Assembly: GCA_947499125.1 (NCBI GenBank)
Contig: CANMMP010000005.1
Coordinates: 62,001 to 126,000 of the forward strand
Direction: 5' to 3'
Length of the DNA stretch: 64,000 nt
DNA from: an uncultured Pontibacter sp.
GTDB taxonomy: Bacteria; Bacteroidota; Bacteroidia; Cytophagales; Hymenobacteraceae
A program made the translations under genes and the position numbers. Shown piece after piece: positions 28,686 to 37,584 of the stretch. The notes beneath the pieces are model-generated. The model made no database searches. It saw only the letters and a program-made list of their open reading frames with translations, and had not been told where the DNA came from. Each line of letters opens with the position of its first letter. Position 1 is the first letter of the stretch.

Positions 28686-29092
28686 TTAAGTAAGTCTTCT
28701 GAGCCTTCAGTCCGTTTTAATTTTAACAGGTTACCTTCGAGTTCCAGTATTTCTATAACGAAGCGCTGAGCCTGTTGGTCGTCAGGTTTTATAGTTAAAA
28801 GTATTTTGTCTGATTCCAAGTATTGCCAGGTGCCGGGCTGTTCTTCTAGTCCGTCAGCGGGGGCAATGGTATAGTTTTTCAGGATGCCACCTTTCTCAAG
28901 CATAAAGCCCGTTCTGCCGCGTGATGGAGGAAAATCGTAGGTATTGGGGCGGTACGCTATAATGTCGCCTTCATCTTCCTCAAAAGCATGCAGCCAGGTT
29001 TTGCCAAGCAGTTGTTCTTCCAGTTTGGTTCGTTTGCAGGTGCTGGCTACAAGCAGCAGGCACACCAGGCAAAGCAACGATGCGTATTTCAT
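28682..29092 (-). CDS. Small lipoprotein, lipocalin-like
   Basis: A 136-residue lipoprotein with the signal KYASLLCLVCLLLVASTC (Cys about 19). The mature part (LLGKTWLHAFEEDEGDIIAY, then GTWQYLESDKILLTIKPDD) has the G-x-W strand pattern of small lipocalin-like domains of Bacteroidota. It is first in a run of four genes, the other three being tiny membrane proteins. No ligand can be named. Confidence 0.75.
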   Translation of the reverse strand: MKYASLLCLVCLLLVASTCKRTKLEEQLLGKTWLHAFEEDEGDIIAYRPNTYDFPPSRGRTGFMLEKGGILKNYTIAPADGLEEQPGTWQYLESDKILLTIKPDDQQAQRFVIEILELEGNLLKLKRTEGSEDLLK

Positions 29093-29205
29093 AAGTATAA
29101 ATGCTGCAATCAGCAGCTGGTTCTTTTAGCTAAGATAGGTATTTCTGCCTTTATATAGAAGTGAACGAATATAAATCGACTCAAGTATGATTTGGCCGGT
29201 TTTCC

Positions 29206-29213
29206 TATCTTTG
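29206..29213 (+). promoter_or_regulatory. -7 promoter box of the PolX-like gene
   Basis: TATCTTTG, an exact TAnnTTTG match, lies 21 bases before the GTG at 29234. Because the box falls inside a longer in-frame extension starting with TTG at 29192, it argues for the GTG start. Confidence 0.6.
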
Positions 29214-29233
29214 TAAGTATACGATATAGCGCT

Positions 29234-30937
29234 GTGGAAAATAAAAAGATCATACGACTGTTTAAGCTGGCTGCTGAGCTAATGGAGCTGCACGACGAGA
29301 ACCCGTTCAAGGTGCGCTCTTACGTGAATGGCGCCGGTGCTTTGGAACTGGTAGAAGAGCCGCTGGCAGGCATGAACCAGGCTACTTTAGAAGGTATACA
29401 AGGTGTAGGGAAGGGCATTGCCGCTAAAATTATCGAGATAACCGAAACCGGCTCTTTCGAAGAACTGGACCAGATGCTGGCCGCCACACCGCCGGGCGTA
29501 GTAGAAATGCTGCGCATTAAAGGCATTGGGCCCAAAAAAGTGCGCACCATCTGGAAAGAGCTGGGCACCGAAACCGTGGAAGAATTGCTGGATGCCTGCG
29601 AACAGGACAAACTGAGCAAACTGAAAGGCTTTGGCGCCAAAACCCAGGAAAATATAAAACAGGCGCTGCTCTTTACTCAGCAAAACCGTGGCAAACTGCT
29701 TTATGCCGAAGCCGAACCAAGTGCCGAAGAGTTGCTGCAAACTATAAAACAAGCCCTGCCTGATGCGAAAGTTGAAGTAGTAGGTGATGTGCGTCGTCGC
29801 ATGGAAATTGTGGAAAGTCTGCAGTTCGTAGTTGCTACCGATAAGTATAAAGATGCCTCCGAAAAGCTGAGTAAGATCGATGTGCTGGAGCAGGATGTTC
29901 GCAATTCCGGACCACGCGTCTGGCGCGGAAACTATACTTTGAACGGCATGGCTACCGAAATACGGTTGGTAGAGGATGCGTGCTTTGCTAATGAAGTGGT
30001 GTTACGATCAGCTTCGGAAGCGCATTTAACACAGGTTTTTGCTGCCGGCAAGTGCATGCTGAATGTGTTGCGCGAAGAGAACCACGCTACCGAAGAAGAA
30101 GTGTATAGTGCGGCAGGTATGGCTTACGTAGTTCCGGAAATGCGCGAAGGTACCAACGAGCTGCAACTGGCCATGGAAAATAAACTTCCTAAGCTACTCG
30201 AGCTCTCTGACCTGAAAGGCATATTGCACAACCACAGTACATACTCTGATGGCGCCCATACTTTAGAGCAAATGGCTACTTTCTGTCGTGATATGGGGTA
30301 CCAGTATTTAGGTATTTCCGATCACAGCAAAACGGCTTCGTATGCGGGCGGACTGCGCGAAGGCGATGTGCAGCGTCAGCAAAAAGAAATAGACGAACTA
30401 AACAAGAAACTGGCTCCGTTCAAAATATTCAAAGGTATTGAGTCGGATATACTTACCGATGGCTCACTGGATTATGAAGAAGATATCCTGAAGACCTTTG
30501 ATTTTATAGTTGCCAGCATCCACAGTGTGCTGAACATGGATGAGAAAAAGGCCACACAACGCCTGATCACAGCTATCGAGAACCCTTACACCACCATGCT
30601 TGGCCACCCGACTGGAAGGCTGTTGCTGCGCCGAGAAGGTTATCCGGTCAACCATAAAATGGTAATTGATGCCTGCGCCGCGAATAACGTTATCATCGAA
30701 ATAAATGCTAACCCATGGCGCTTAGACCTCGACTGGCGACACGTACAATATGCGCTGGAACGCGGTGTGATGCTCAGCATAAACCCAGACGCGCACCACA
30801 CCAGTGGCTACGACGACATGAAGTACGGCGTATTGGTTGGCCGCAAAGGCGGATTAACGAAAGAAATGACCTTTAATTCAAAGTCGGTTGATGAAGTGGA
30901 AACCTACTTTAACAAGCGTAAGGCTGGGGTTAAATAG
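29234..30937 (+). CDS. polX: PolX-like protein: degenerate polymerase X domain plus intact PHP domain
   Basis: A 567-residue protein with helix-hairpin-helix motifs (GVGKGIAAKIIEI, IKGIGPKKVRTIW), a nucleotidyltransferase X region and a C-terminal PHP domain. The PHP metal sites look complete: HNHSTYSDG (about 332), GISDHSK, KGIESDIL, ASIHS, GHPTGR, NPDAHH. In the polymerase domain the expected G-D-x-D reads ESLQ, so the two catalytic aspartates are Ser195 and Gln197, and the third is Glu242 (TEIRLV). The likely activity is therefore a phosphoesterase or 3'-5' exonuclease rather than synthesis. The GTG start is chosen because the promoter box overlaps the upstream extension. Confidence 0.88.
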   Translation: MENKKIIRLFKLAAELMELHDENPFKVRSYVNGAGALELVEEPLAGMNQATLEGIQGVGKGIAAKIIEITETGSFEELDQMLAATPPGVVEMLRIKGIGPKKVRTIWKELGTETVEELLDACEQDKLSKLKGFGAKTQENIKQALLFTQQNRGKLLYAEAEPSAEELLQTIKQALPDAKVEVVGDVRRRMEIVESLQFVVATDKYKDASEKLSKIDVLEQDVRNSGPRVWRGNYTLNGMATEIRLVEDACFANEVVLRSASEAHLTQVFAAGKCMLNVLREENHATEEEVYSAAGMAYVVPEMREGTNELQLAMENKLPKLLELSDLKGILHNHSTYSDGAHTLEQMATFCRDMGYQYLGISDHSKTASYAGGLREGDVQRQQKEIDELNKKLAPFKIFKGIESDILTDGSLDYEEDILKTFDFIVASIHSVLNMDEKKATQRLITAIENPYTTMLGHPTGRLLLRREGYPVNHKMVIDACAANNVIIEINANPWRLDLDWRHVQYALERGVMLSINPDAHHTSGYDDMKYGVLVGRKGGLTKEMTFNSKSVDEVETYFNKRKAGVK

Positions 30938-30968
30938 TTTAGTTAATTGCTGACTCGGCTCTAGTATG

Positions 30969-31045
30969 AACCCACCCCTACCCCCTCCGAGGAGGGGAAT
31001 TATACTTTAGCAGAGAATTCCCTCCTGGGAGGGGTAGGGGTGGGT
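30969..31045. repeat. Inverted pair of GC-rich repeat A
   Basis: Two copies of a hairpin-forming repeat (ACCCACCCCTACCCC then CTCC..GGAGGGGAATT) face each other at 30969-31002 and 31015-31045. Each copy folds on its own and the two arms also pair with each other. The same family occurs at 46912, 47028, 50950 and 60284-60360. No T-run typical of a terminator follows. Confidence 0.75.
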
Positions 31046-31105
31046 AAACATTAGTAGAAAACAAACTATAGCTATCGACCTTTAAAATTTAACCAACCCC
31101 CACCA

Positions 31106-32086
31106 TTGCAACAGAAAAAGCTTAAAATACTCATCATCCGGTTTAGCTCTATCGGGGATATTATTTATACCACACCGGTAATCCGTTGTCTGAAGCAGCA
31201 GGTGCCTGGTGCGGAGATCCATTTCCTGACAAAACCCGGCTTCCGGTTTATACTTGATAATAACCCTTACCTAGATAAGCTGCACCTGCTGAAGGACAAG
31301 CTGAACGATACGATACAAGACCTGCGCGAGGAGAAGTTTGACTATGTGATAGACCTGCACAATAGCCTGCGCTCGGTGCTGGTGAAGTATAAACTGGGTG
31401 TAAAGTTCTCTACGTTCAAAAAGCAACGCATCCGCAAAATACTGGCGCTAAAGTTTAAACTTAATACAGTTAAGCCCACACACCTCGTAGACCGCTACCT
31501 CGAAGCTGTAAAGTTTTTAGGCGTAGTAAACGACCAGAAACCAGTCGATTATTTCCTGCCCGGCGACTATAGTTTGAAAGCGCTTTTGCCGGAATCGCAC
31601 CAACAGGAGTATGTAGCTTTTATTATTGGCGCAACGCATTTTACCAAACGCATGCCCAACGAGCAGGTGGTTGGCATTTGCCAGAATTTAAATAAGCCGG
31701 TAGTGTTGCTGGGCGGCAAAGATGTGGAAGAGAATGGAGCCATTATAGCCGAAGCAGCCGGAGCCAATGTATACAATGCCTGCGGTAAACTCAACATGAA
31801 CGAATCGGTTTACGTGGTGAGGCAGGCTGCCAAAGTGATCGGCTTTGATACCGGGCTCACACATATTTCCGAAGCGTTTAACAAGGAACTTGTTACCATT
31901 TGGGGCAGCACCGTGCCGGAATTATTAGGCGTGCAACCATACCAGGTTACCACACACTACGAAGCAGGTGTAGAGTTGCCATGCAGGCCATGTACCAAAT
32001 TCGGAAGATCGGAGTGTCCGCTTGGCCATTTCAGGTGTATGCGCGATATTGATGAACAGGCTATAGTTGACTTTGTGAACCGTTAA
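31106..32086 (+). CDS. Glycosyltransferase family 9 (heptosyltransferase-like)
   Basis: A 326-residue GT-B glycosyltransferase. The N-terminus KKLKILIIRFSSIGDIIYTT is the family hallmark, and GFDTGLTHISEAF (about 250-262) is the nucleotide-sugar site. The C-terminus has a Cys cluster (PCRPCTKFGRSECPLGHFRC) seen in many Bacteroidota members. These enzymes add heptose or related sugars to lipid A core. The start is TTG at 31106, since no ATG is available before the conserved region. Confidence 0.9.
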   Translation: MQQKKLKILIIRFSSIGDIIYTTPVIRCLKQQVPGAEIHFLTKPGFRFILDNNPYLDKLHLLKDKLNDTIQDLREEKFDYVIDLHNSLRSVLVKYKLGVKFSTFKKQRIRKILALKFKLNTVKPTHLVDRYLEAVKFLGVVNDQKPVDYFLPGDYSLKALLPESHQQEYVAFIIGATHFTKRMPNEQVVGICQNLNKPVVLLGGKDVEENGAIIAEAAGANVYNACGKLNMNESVYVVRQAAKVIGFDTGLTHISEAFNKELVTIWGSTVPELLGVQPYQVTTHYEAGVELPCRPCTKFGRSECPLGHFRCMRDIDEQAIVDFVNR

Positions 32087-32087
32087 C

Positions 32088-32132
32088 TATAAAAAAGCCC
32101 CGCTACTGTTCTGGTAGCGGGGCTTTTTTATA
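32088..32132. terminator. Bidirectional terminator between GT9 and TraB/GumN genes
   Basis: A perfect 19-base stem (core AAGCCCCGCTAC/GTAGCGGGGCTT) with a 7-base loop lies between converging genes. AACTATA overlaps its left edge (32085-32091). Confidence 0.93.
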
Positions 32133-32143
32133 GGTTAAGATCT

Positions 32144-33091
32144 TTATTGTAGCGGTTTTACAGTATAGCCGGCGCGTTGCAGTAACACGATCAAACCATT
32201 CGGGCCGGGCAGGTGCAGGGCTCCAACTGCAACAAAAGTAGACTGCTCTTTCATTAAACCAGGCAGTTGCTTCATCCAGTTCTTATTACGGTCGTCTACC
32301 ATATAAGCCATGTCTTCATCGCCAAAAAAGACCTTGTTAAAAGCCTCAGATTCATCCCACATTTTGCTCAGGTTCTTATCAAAGTATAGCTTTGTTATCT
32401 GGTCTGATACTTTTAAAGACGTTTCTTTGTCCCTCACATATCCTACAAGTTGCACTGCCTGTTTCTCTACCGAATGTTGATTATATAGCAGGTCGAACTG
32501 TTGTTCCATCGTTTCGAGGCGCGTTATTTTTTTACCGTCTTTACGGCCCTGGTTCGCAAAATAAGCATCCAGCGCTGAGCCTGTGTATTGTTTCAGAACT
32601 TCCGCTTTCTGGTATTCAGTAACCGATAGCAACATTAAAAGGGACATAGGCTTCATCTGGTCCAGCATTTTCAGCTCGTAGCCCATCGCCTGTTTTACTT
32701 CGGCATCAACTAAAGCAAAATCCTCGGCACTTATCAGGTTTGATATTTTGTTGTCCGTCATGACCATTTTCGGGGCCAGTTCTGCCAACCGCGAAGAATC
32801 CAGCTCTGTTTCCACAACTACACCTTTGCTTTTATCGAAGCTTTGTTTTACTTCCGGTACAGTATTCAAATAACTGTCGTTTAACAGGTGGAAAGTACCG
32901 AACAAGTAAGACGGCTGCTTCAGGCCATTACCGCTTACTTCCCAAAGCAGTGAATTGGCCAGTACTTGTTTTTCTGATGCTGCAGCCTTCGCCGTGCGGT
33001 ATTTAACTTTTTGGGCAGTGCTGACAGCTGGGTTGAACAGGACAGCCGCAATAAGTAGAATAAAGCAGGTAATTTTGTTTTTGTAATTCAT
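32144..33091 (-). CDS. TraB/GumN family protein
   Basis: A 315-residue exported protein with a signal peptide (ITCFILLIAAVLFNPAVSTA, cleaved near 26). The family signature SYLFGTFHLLND follows at about 62-73 and a second conserved block FVAVGALHLPGPNGLIVLL lies near the C-terminus; together they carry the conserved Gly/His pairs thought to bind metal in TraB-type proteases. Length is normal. A near-match to the -7 box (TATCTTTC on the minus strand, about 33112-33119) is upstream. Substrate unknown. Confidence 0.9.
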   Translation of the reverse strand: MNYKNKITCFILLIAAVLFNPAVSTAQKVKYRTAKAAASEKQVLANSLLWEVSGNGLKQPSYLFGTFHLLNDSYLNTVPEVKQSFDKSKGVVVETELDSSRLAELAPKMVMTDNKISNLISAEDFALVDAEVKQAMGYELKMLDQMKPMSLLMLLSVTEYQKAEVLKQYTGSALDAYFANQGRKDGKKITRLETMEQQFDLLYNQHSVEKQAVQLVGYVRDKETSLKVSDQITKLYFDKNLSKMWDESEAFNKVFFGDEDMAYMVDDRNKNWMKQLPGLMKEQSTFVAVGALHLPGPNGLIVLLQRAGYTVKPLQ

Positions 33092-33207
33092 TTTCAGTTT
33101 AAAAAGTTTGGAAAGATATAAAAGGCTTGGTTTTGTAATAGCTTTATAGAAAATTTGACCTTTTGCAGCTGCAATATAGAATAATAATTATTTCAAATAT
33201 AAGTAAT

Positions 33208-33615
33208 ATGAAGAAGTACAACTGGCAACCGACTGATGCCCAATTTTTAGAAGCATTACTTTTTGCCTCAGGCAGTGACGGCAGCGCCCCATTGCTGGAA
33301 GTGCTGTTAATGGCTGATGCTGCCGACGGTACCGTTTTTGAAGCGAAGGAAGTAGAGGAAGCCGTTTTAAAACTGGTTGCGGCAGGGGTGGTAACTATAA
33401 AAAAGAACCAGTTAACTATAAGCCCTGCGTTTCTGCAGCAATACGAAGAGCAAACGATACAGGAAGGCCTGACAGAAAATAACGAACTGCTACTAAACCT
33501 GTTGCAAGAACAACCTATATCCGAAGAAACTATAAAAGCTGCAAAAGAGGATACGCTCAAAAAGTATAAACTAAAAAACCAATACCAAGCTTATAAGGAG
33601 CAATTTGGTGGGTAA
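33208..33615 (+). CDS. Hypothetical protein
   Basis: A 135-residue soluble, acidic, mostly helical protein that I do not recognise. I start it at the ATG at 33208 (MKKYNWQPTDAQFLEALLF) because the 15 residues before it are low-complexity (IIIISNISN). The segment DAADGTVFEAKEVEEAVLKL-VAAGVVTIKK looks like a helix pair followed by a beta wing, as in winged-helix proteins, but this is weak. Composition is typical of the window. Confidence 0.6.
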   Translation: MKKYNWQPTDAQFLEALLFASGSDGSAPLLEVLLMADAADGTVFEAKEVEEAVLKLVAAGVVTIKKNQLTISPAFLQQYEEQTIQEGLTENNELLLNLLQEQPISEETIKAAKEDTLKKYKLKNQYQAYKEQFGG

Positions 33616-33650
33616 GGTGTTAATGAAATAGTGTAAAGCCATAACTTAAA

Positions 33651-34052
33651 ATGGAAATAAAGAAATTACTCACAAATAAAATTATTTGGGGTATTGCAGT
33701 TATTGTAGTCGCTACAATTTTAATACTACGTCTGTTCGACTTTAAACTTAACACCGATAAAAATAGAATGAATATGAAAGCTTGTCAGGAAGAGGCTCTA
33801 TTCAGGGCTACACCTATGAAAGGGACGGTTACTGAAAAGTTTGAGGATCAGCGTAAATTGAAGTTCTTTAGATATTCTGACGGAAAGCAGGTGCGTATAA
33901 GTATCTCAGGTTTAGGGAGTGATGAATTCTACAACTATATAAAAGTAGGGGATAGCTTGAGTAAGGATATAAATAGTTTGGAATTAAAGGTATGGAATGC
34001 ACAGAAGGATACTGTTTATACCATAGATACCGGATGTGATAATAACCTATAG
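33651..34052 (+). CDS. AT-rich orphan membrane-anchored protein
   Basis: A 133-residue protein with one N-terminal membrane helix (IIWGIAVIVVATILILRLF, about 11-29) and a soluble outside domain containing GTVTEKFEDQRKLKFFRYSD and ISISGLGSDEFYNYIKVGDS. The pattern of a conserved Cys near 45, a beta-rich domain and a C-terminal Cys resembles small anchored proteins of Bacteroidota. The DNA is clearly more AT-rich than neighbouring genes and codon use differs, so it may be recently acquired. Similar in layout to the orphan at 61270. Function unknown. Confidence 0.65.
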   Translation: MEIKKLLTNKIIWGIAVIVVATILILRLFDFKLNTDKNRMNMKACQEEALFRATPMKGTVTEKFEDQRKLKFFRYSDGKQVRISISGLGSDEFYNYIKVGDSLSKDINSLELKVWNAQKDTVYTIDTGCDNNL

Positions 34053-34074
34053 TTTGTGCTACTAACTATAAAAG

Positions 34075-34105
34075 CAAAAGCCGCTGAATAACTCAGCGGC
34101 TTTTG
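34075..34105. terminator. Bidirectional terminator between the orphan gene and serS
   Basis: CAAAAGCCGCTGA pairs perfectly with TCAGCGGCTTTTG around a 5-base loop, with T-rich and A-rich flanks. AACTATA lies just left (34064-34070). Confidence 0.92.
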
Positions 34106-34128
34106 TTTTTTAGTGAAGTAAATCTACC

Positions 34129-35403
34129 TTATCCGATCTTCTCAAATCCTAAATAAGGGTGCAGCACCTTCGGCATATTGATACCTTCCGGGGTCTGGTT
34201 ATTCTCAAGTATAGCCGCAACTATACGCGGTAAAGCAAGGGCGCTGCCATTTAGCGTGTGCAGCAGTTGGGTTTTACCGTTTTCGTTTTTATAACGCAGC
34301 TTCAGGCGGTTGGCCTGGTACGTTTCGAAGTTTGAAGCAGAGCTTACTTCCAACCAACGGCCTTGTGCAGCAGAATATACTTCCATGTCGTACGTCAGGG
34401 CAGAGGTAAAGCCCATGTCGCCACCGCACAGGCGCAGCACGCGGTAAGGCAGCTCCAGTTTCTGCAATAAGCCCTGTATGTAACTGCTCATTTCTTCCAA
34501 GGTTTCATACGATTTCTCCGGCAGCGTTATCTGCACTACCTCTACCTTATCGAATTGGTGCAAACGGTTAAGGCCACGTACATCAGCACCCCACGAGCCT
34601 GCTTCTCTCCTGAAACAAGGCGTGTGGCCTGTATTTTTAATCGGCAGCTGCTCGGCAGGTATAATTTCGTCGCGGTACAGGTTGGTTATCGGCACTTCGG
34701 CAGTTGGGATCAGGTAATAATTATCGGCAGTGGCATGGTACATCTGTCCATCCTTGTCAGGTAACTGGCCGGTGCCGTAACCTGATACCTCATTAACCAG
34801 AATTGGCGGTTGTATCTCGGTATAACCGGCCTTCATGGCTTCATCTAAAAAGAAGTTGATAAGCGCACGCTGCAAACGGGCTCCCTGCTTTTTATAAACC
34901 GGGAAACCAGCACCTGTTATCTTATTGCCCAGGTCAAAATCAATGATATCATACTTCTGAATAAGCTCCCAGTGAGGTTGCGCGCCATCGTGCAGGGTCG
35001 GTATGTCGCCGTGCTGCAACACAACCTCGTTATCTTCAGCGGAGCGGCCTTGCGGTACGCTCTCGTGAGGTATGTTCGGTAATTTATACAAGGCCTGCTG
35101 CAGTTCTTCTTCCAGGGCACCCAGTTGGTCGCTCAGGGTTTTGGCCTGCTGCTTCAGGTCAGAGGTTTGTGCTTTATAAGATTCGGCTTTTTCGCGTTCG
35201 CCGTTCTTCATCAGAATTCCGATCTCTTTGGAGATACTGTTCGACCGGGCCTGCAGTTCGTCGTGCTCGCTTTGTACCTGCCGGCGGCGCTGGTCCAGGT
35301 CTAATAAAGCGGCCACTTCTTCAGCTGCATTTTTATAGTTTCTTTTGGTAAGGCCTGCCACTACCAGGTCGGTCTGCTCTCTTAAAACGGATAATTGTAG
35401 CAT
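34129..35403 (-). CDS. serS: Seryl-tRNA synthetase
   Basis: A 424-residue class II synthetase charging tRNA-Ser and tRNA-Sec. The N-terminal tRNA-binding coiled coil spans about residues 30-100. Motif 2 is TPCFRREAGSWGADVRGLNR (about 265-284) and motif 3 is LNGSALALPRIVAAILEN near the C-terminus. Length is normal. Its promoter box TATTTTTG lies 23 bases upstream. Confidence 0.97.
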   Translation of the reverse strand: MLQLSVLREQTDLVVAGLTKRNYKNAAEEVAALLDLDQRRRQVQSEHDELQARSNSISKEIGILMKNGEREKAESYKAQTSDLKQQAKTLSDQLGALEEELQQALYKLPNIPHESVPQGRSAEDNEVVLQHGDIPTLHDGAQPHWELIQKYDIIDFDLGNKITGAGFPVYKKQGARLQRALINFFLDEAMKAGYTEIQPPILVNEVSGYGTGQLPDKDGQMYHATADNYYLIPTAEVPITNLYRDEIIPAEQLPIKNTGHTPCFRREAGSWGADVRGLNRLHQFDKVEVVQITLPEKSYETLEEMSSYIQGLLQKLELPYRVLRLCGGDMGFTSALTYDMEVYSAAQGRWLEVSSASNFETYQANRLKLRYKNENGKTQLLHTLNGSALALPRIVAAILENNQTPEGINMPKVLHPYLGFEKIG

Positions 35404-35688
35404 AGTTGCGTGTTAAGTATAGGTACAAAAATATACTTTTTTGCGTAGTACGCGGCAATTCTGTAATCTTTTAGTCTTTTTCTGAAACATTTTAGGCGAT
35501 TTGCAGCGTAATATTTGTTAATTAGGTGTTATTGCAATAACATTGCAGTGCATTTATTACGTAGGCCCTTCCTGAGCCTCACTATTTCTACGCAATCTAT
35601 TCAGTTTCCTGTATTATAATTTAAGACTCTCGCTGCGTACGTGCATCATCACGCTTCCGGCAATTACATTAACCACCATACCACATTT
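35404..35688. other. Divergent gap between serS and rho
   Basis: This 285-base gap holds the serS promoter at its left edge and an AT-rich stretch before rho. No hairpin resembling a rho attenuator stands out, no exact TAnnTTTG box for rho is seen, and no gene. Confidence 0.55.
35426..35433 (-). promoter_or_regulatory. -7 promoter box of serS
   Basis: The minus strand reads TATTTTTG, an exact TAnnTTTG match, 23 bases before the serS start. Confidence 0.55.
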
Positions 35689-37497
35689 ATGTACAATATT
35701 GAAGAATTGAAAGACAAACTTCTTTCAGAACTCAAGGAAATTGCTGAGAACCTGGGCGTTCAGAACTTTAAAAAGCTGAGTAAACAGGATGTAATCTATA
35801 AGATACTTGATCAGCAAGCCATTACCCCTCCTGAAAAACTACCAAAAAAGATCAAGTCTACTGCCGAATCCTCTGACGTAGCAGACACTCCCGCCCCTGA
35901 AAGTACAACTGAAGTAGCCGAAGCACCTGTTGCCGCCGCAGAAAGTAAACCAGTTCGCCAGCAAGAAGAACGCAAGCCACGACCTGCCGCAGTACCTGCC
36001 AAAGACCATGGCCCGCAGCAAAACCGCGAACGCAACCAGCCACGCCGCGAGAACCGCGATCAAAACACAGATCAACGCCCGGATAACCGTGAGCAGCGCC
36101 CCGAAAGAGCTGAGAACCAAGGCCGGGAGCAACGCCAGGACCGTAACGAAAACCGCGAACAGCGCAGCGATAACAGGGAGTCATCAAGAAACGACAACCG
36201 GGAGCAGAGAGCAGACAACCGCGAGCAACGTAACGATAGCCGTGAGCAGTCTAACAGAAGCGATAACAGGGAACAGCGCCAGGATAACCGCGACCAGTCC
36301 AACAGAAGCGACAACCGTCACGATAACCAGCGCCGTAACAACCCACAACAAATAAATGCATCGAGCAACAATTTTAAGGAGTTCGATGGCATCATTTTAA
36401 ACGAAGGAGTACTTGAGTTAATGCAGGATGGGTATGGTTTCCTGCGTTCAACACACTATAATTATTTAGCTTCTCCGGATGATATTTATGTATCGCCATC
36501 TCAGATAAAATTATTCGGCCTGAAAACCGGTGATACTGTAAAAGGCCAGATACGCCCGCCAAAAGAAGGCGAAAAGTACTTTGCTTTACTTAAAGTTGAT
36601 TCTGTGAATGGCCGTACGACGGAAGAGATCCGTGACCGTATTCCGTTCCAGCATTTAACGCCGCTTTTCCCGGAAGAGCGTTTAAAATTAACTACTAAGC
36701 CAAGCCAGTTATCAACCCGTATACTCGACCTTTTTGCCCCAATAGGTAAAGGCCAGCGTGGTATGATCGTGGCGCAGCCTAAAACAGGTAAAACCGTGTT
36801 GCTGAAAGAGATAGCCAACGCTATTTCGGAGAACCACCCGGAAGTGTACCTGATGATACTGCTAATAGACGAACGCCCGGAAGAGGTAACGGATATGGCA
36901 CGCAGCGTAAAAGCGGAAGTTATTGCATCAACGTTTGATGAGACTGCCGAGCGCCACGTAAAAGTATCGAGCATTGTGCTTGATAAAGCGAAGCGTATGG
37001 TGGAGTGTGGCCACGATGTAGTTATACTTCTTGACTCCATCACGCGTCTGGCCCGTGCTTATAACACGGTGGTGCCTTCGTCTGGTAAGATATTATCAGG
37101 TGGTGTGGATGCGAATGCGCTGCACAAACCGAAGCGTTTCTTTGGTGCGGCCCGTAACGTTGAGAACGGTGGTTCCCTTACTATCATCGCTACTGCGCTT
37201 ATCGACACAGGTTCTAAAATGGACGAGGTTATCTTCGAAGAATTTAAAGGTACCGGTAACATGGAACTTCAGCTGGATCGTAAACTGGCCAACAGAAGAA
37301 TTTACCCTGCTATCGACGTTCCTGCTTCGGGTACTCGTCGTGAGGACCTGTTGATGGACAGAGACGAACTGAACCGTATCTGGATCCTGCGCAAATTTAT
37401 GTCGGATATGAACTCTGTGGAAGCCATGGAATTCCTGAAAGACAGAATGGTTGGCACGAAGAGCAACGAAGAATTCCTGATCTCGATGAACGGCTAA
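35689..37497 (+). CDS. rho: Transcription termination factor Rho with long disordered N-terminal region
   Basis: A 602-residue Rho, an RNA-dependent ATPase that ends transcripts. I start it at the ATG at 35689 ([20 protein letters not shown]), the family N-terminus. Residues about 50-230 are disordered; about 124-217 consist of near-repeats of DNREQR, rich in Asn, Arg, Asp, Glu and Gln. The RNA-binding domain begins near 237 ([15 protein letters not shown]), the Walker A is QPKTGKT near 363 and [11 protein letters not shown] follows. In Bacteroides thetaiotaomicron a disordered Rho insert drives phase separation; this tail is of the same kind. Confidence 0.96.
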   Translation: MYNIEELKDKLLSELKEIAENLGVQNFKKLSKQDVIYKILDQQAITPPEKLPKKIKSTAESSDVADTPAPESTTEVAEAPVAAAESKPVRQQEERKPRPAAVPAKDHGPQQNRERNQPRRENRDQNTDQRPDNREQRPERAENQGREQRQDRNENREQRSDNRESSRNDNREQRADNREQRNDSREQSNRSDNREQRQDNRDQSNRSDNRHDNQRRNNPQQINASSNNFKEFDGIILNEGVLELMQDGYGFLRSTHYNYLASPDDIYVSPSQIKLFGLKTGDTVKGQIRPPKEGEKYFALLKVDSVNGRTTEEIRDRIPFQHLTPLFPEERLKLTTKPSQLSTRILDLFAPIGKGQRGMIVAQPKTGKTVLLKEIANAISENHPEVYLMILLIDERPEEVTDMARSVKAEVIASTFDETAERHVKVSSIVLDKAKRMVECGHDVVILLDSITRLARAYNTVVPSSGKILSGGVDANALHKPKRFFGAARNVENGGSLTIIATALIDTGSKMDEVIFEEFKGTGNMELQLDRKLANRRIYPAIDVPASGTRREDLLMDRDELNRIWILRKFMSDMNSVEAMEFLKDRMVGTKSNEEFLISMNG

Positions 37498-37519
37498 GTT
37501 TATACTTTGCCTTACATAC

Positions 37520-37555
37520 AAAAACGGCCTGCAGCTATAGTTGCAGGCCGTTTTT
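37520..37555. terminator. Bidirectional terminator of rho
   Basis: AAAAACGGCCTGCAGCTA pairs with TAGTTGCAGGCCGTTTTT, with one G-T pair. The centre of the palindrome contains the heptamer TATAGTT. Confidence 0.92.
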
Positions 37556-37584
37556 ATTTTATATCGGTTGAGAGTATGCTCACC

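Noticed and set aside
35641..35688. GTG start for rho 48 bases upstream
   Set aside because: The added residues (His-rich, non-conserved) do not fit Rho; the ATG at 35689 gives the family N-terminus.
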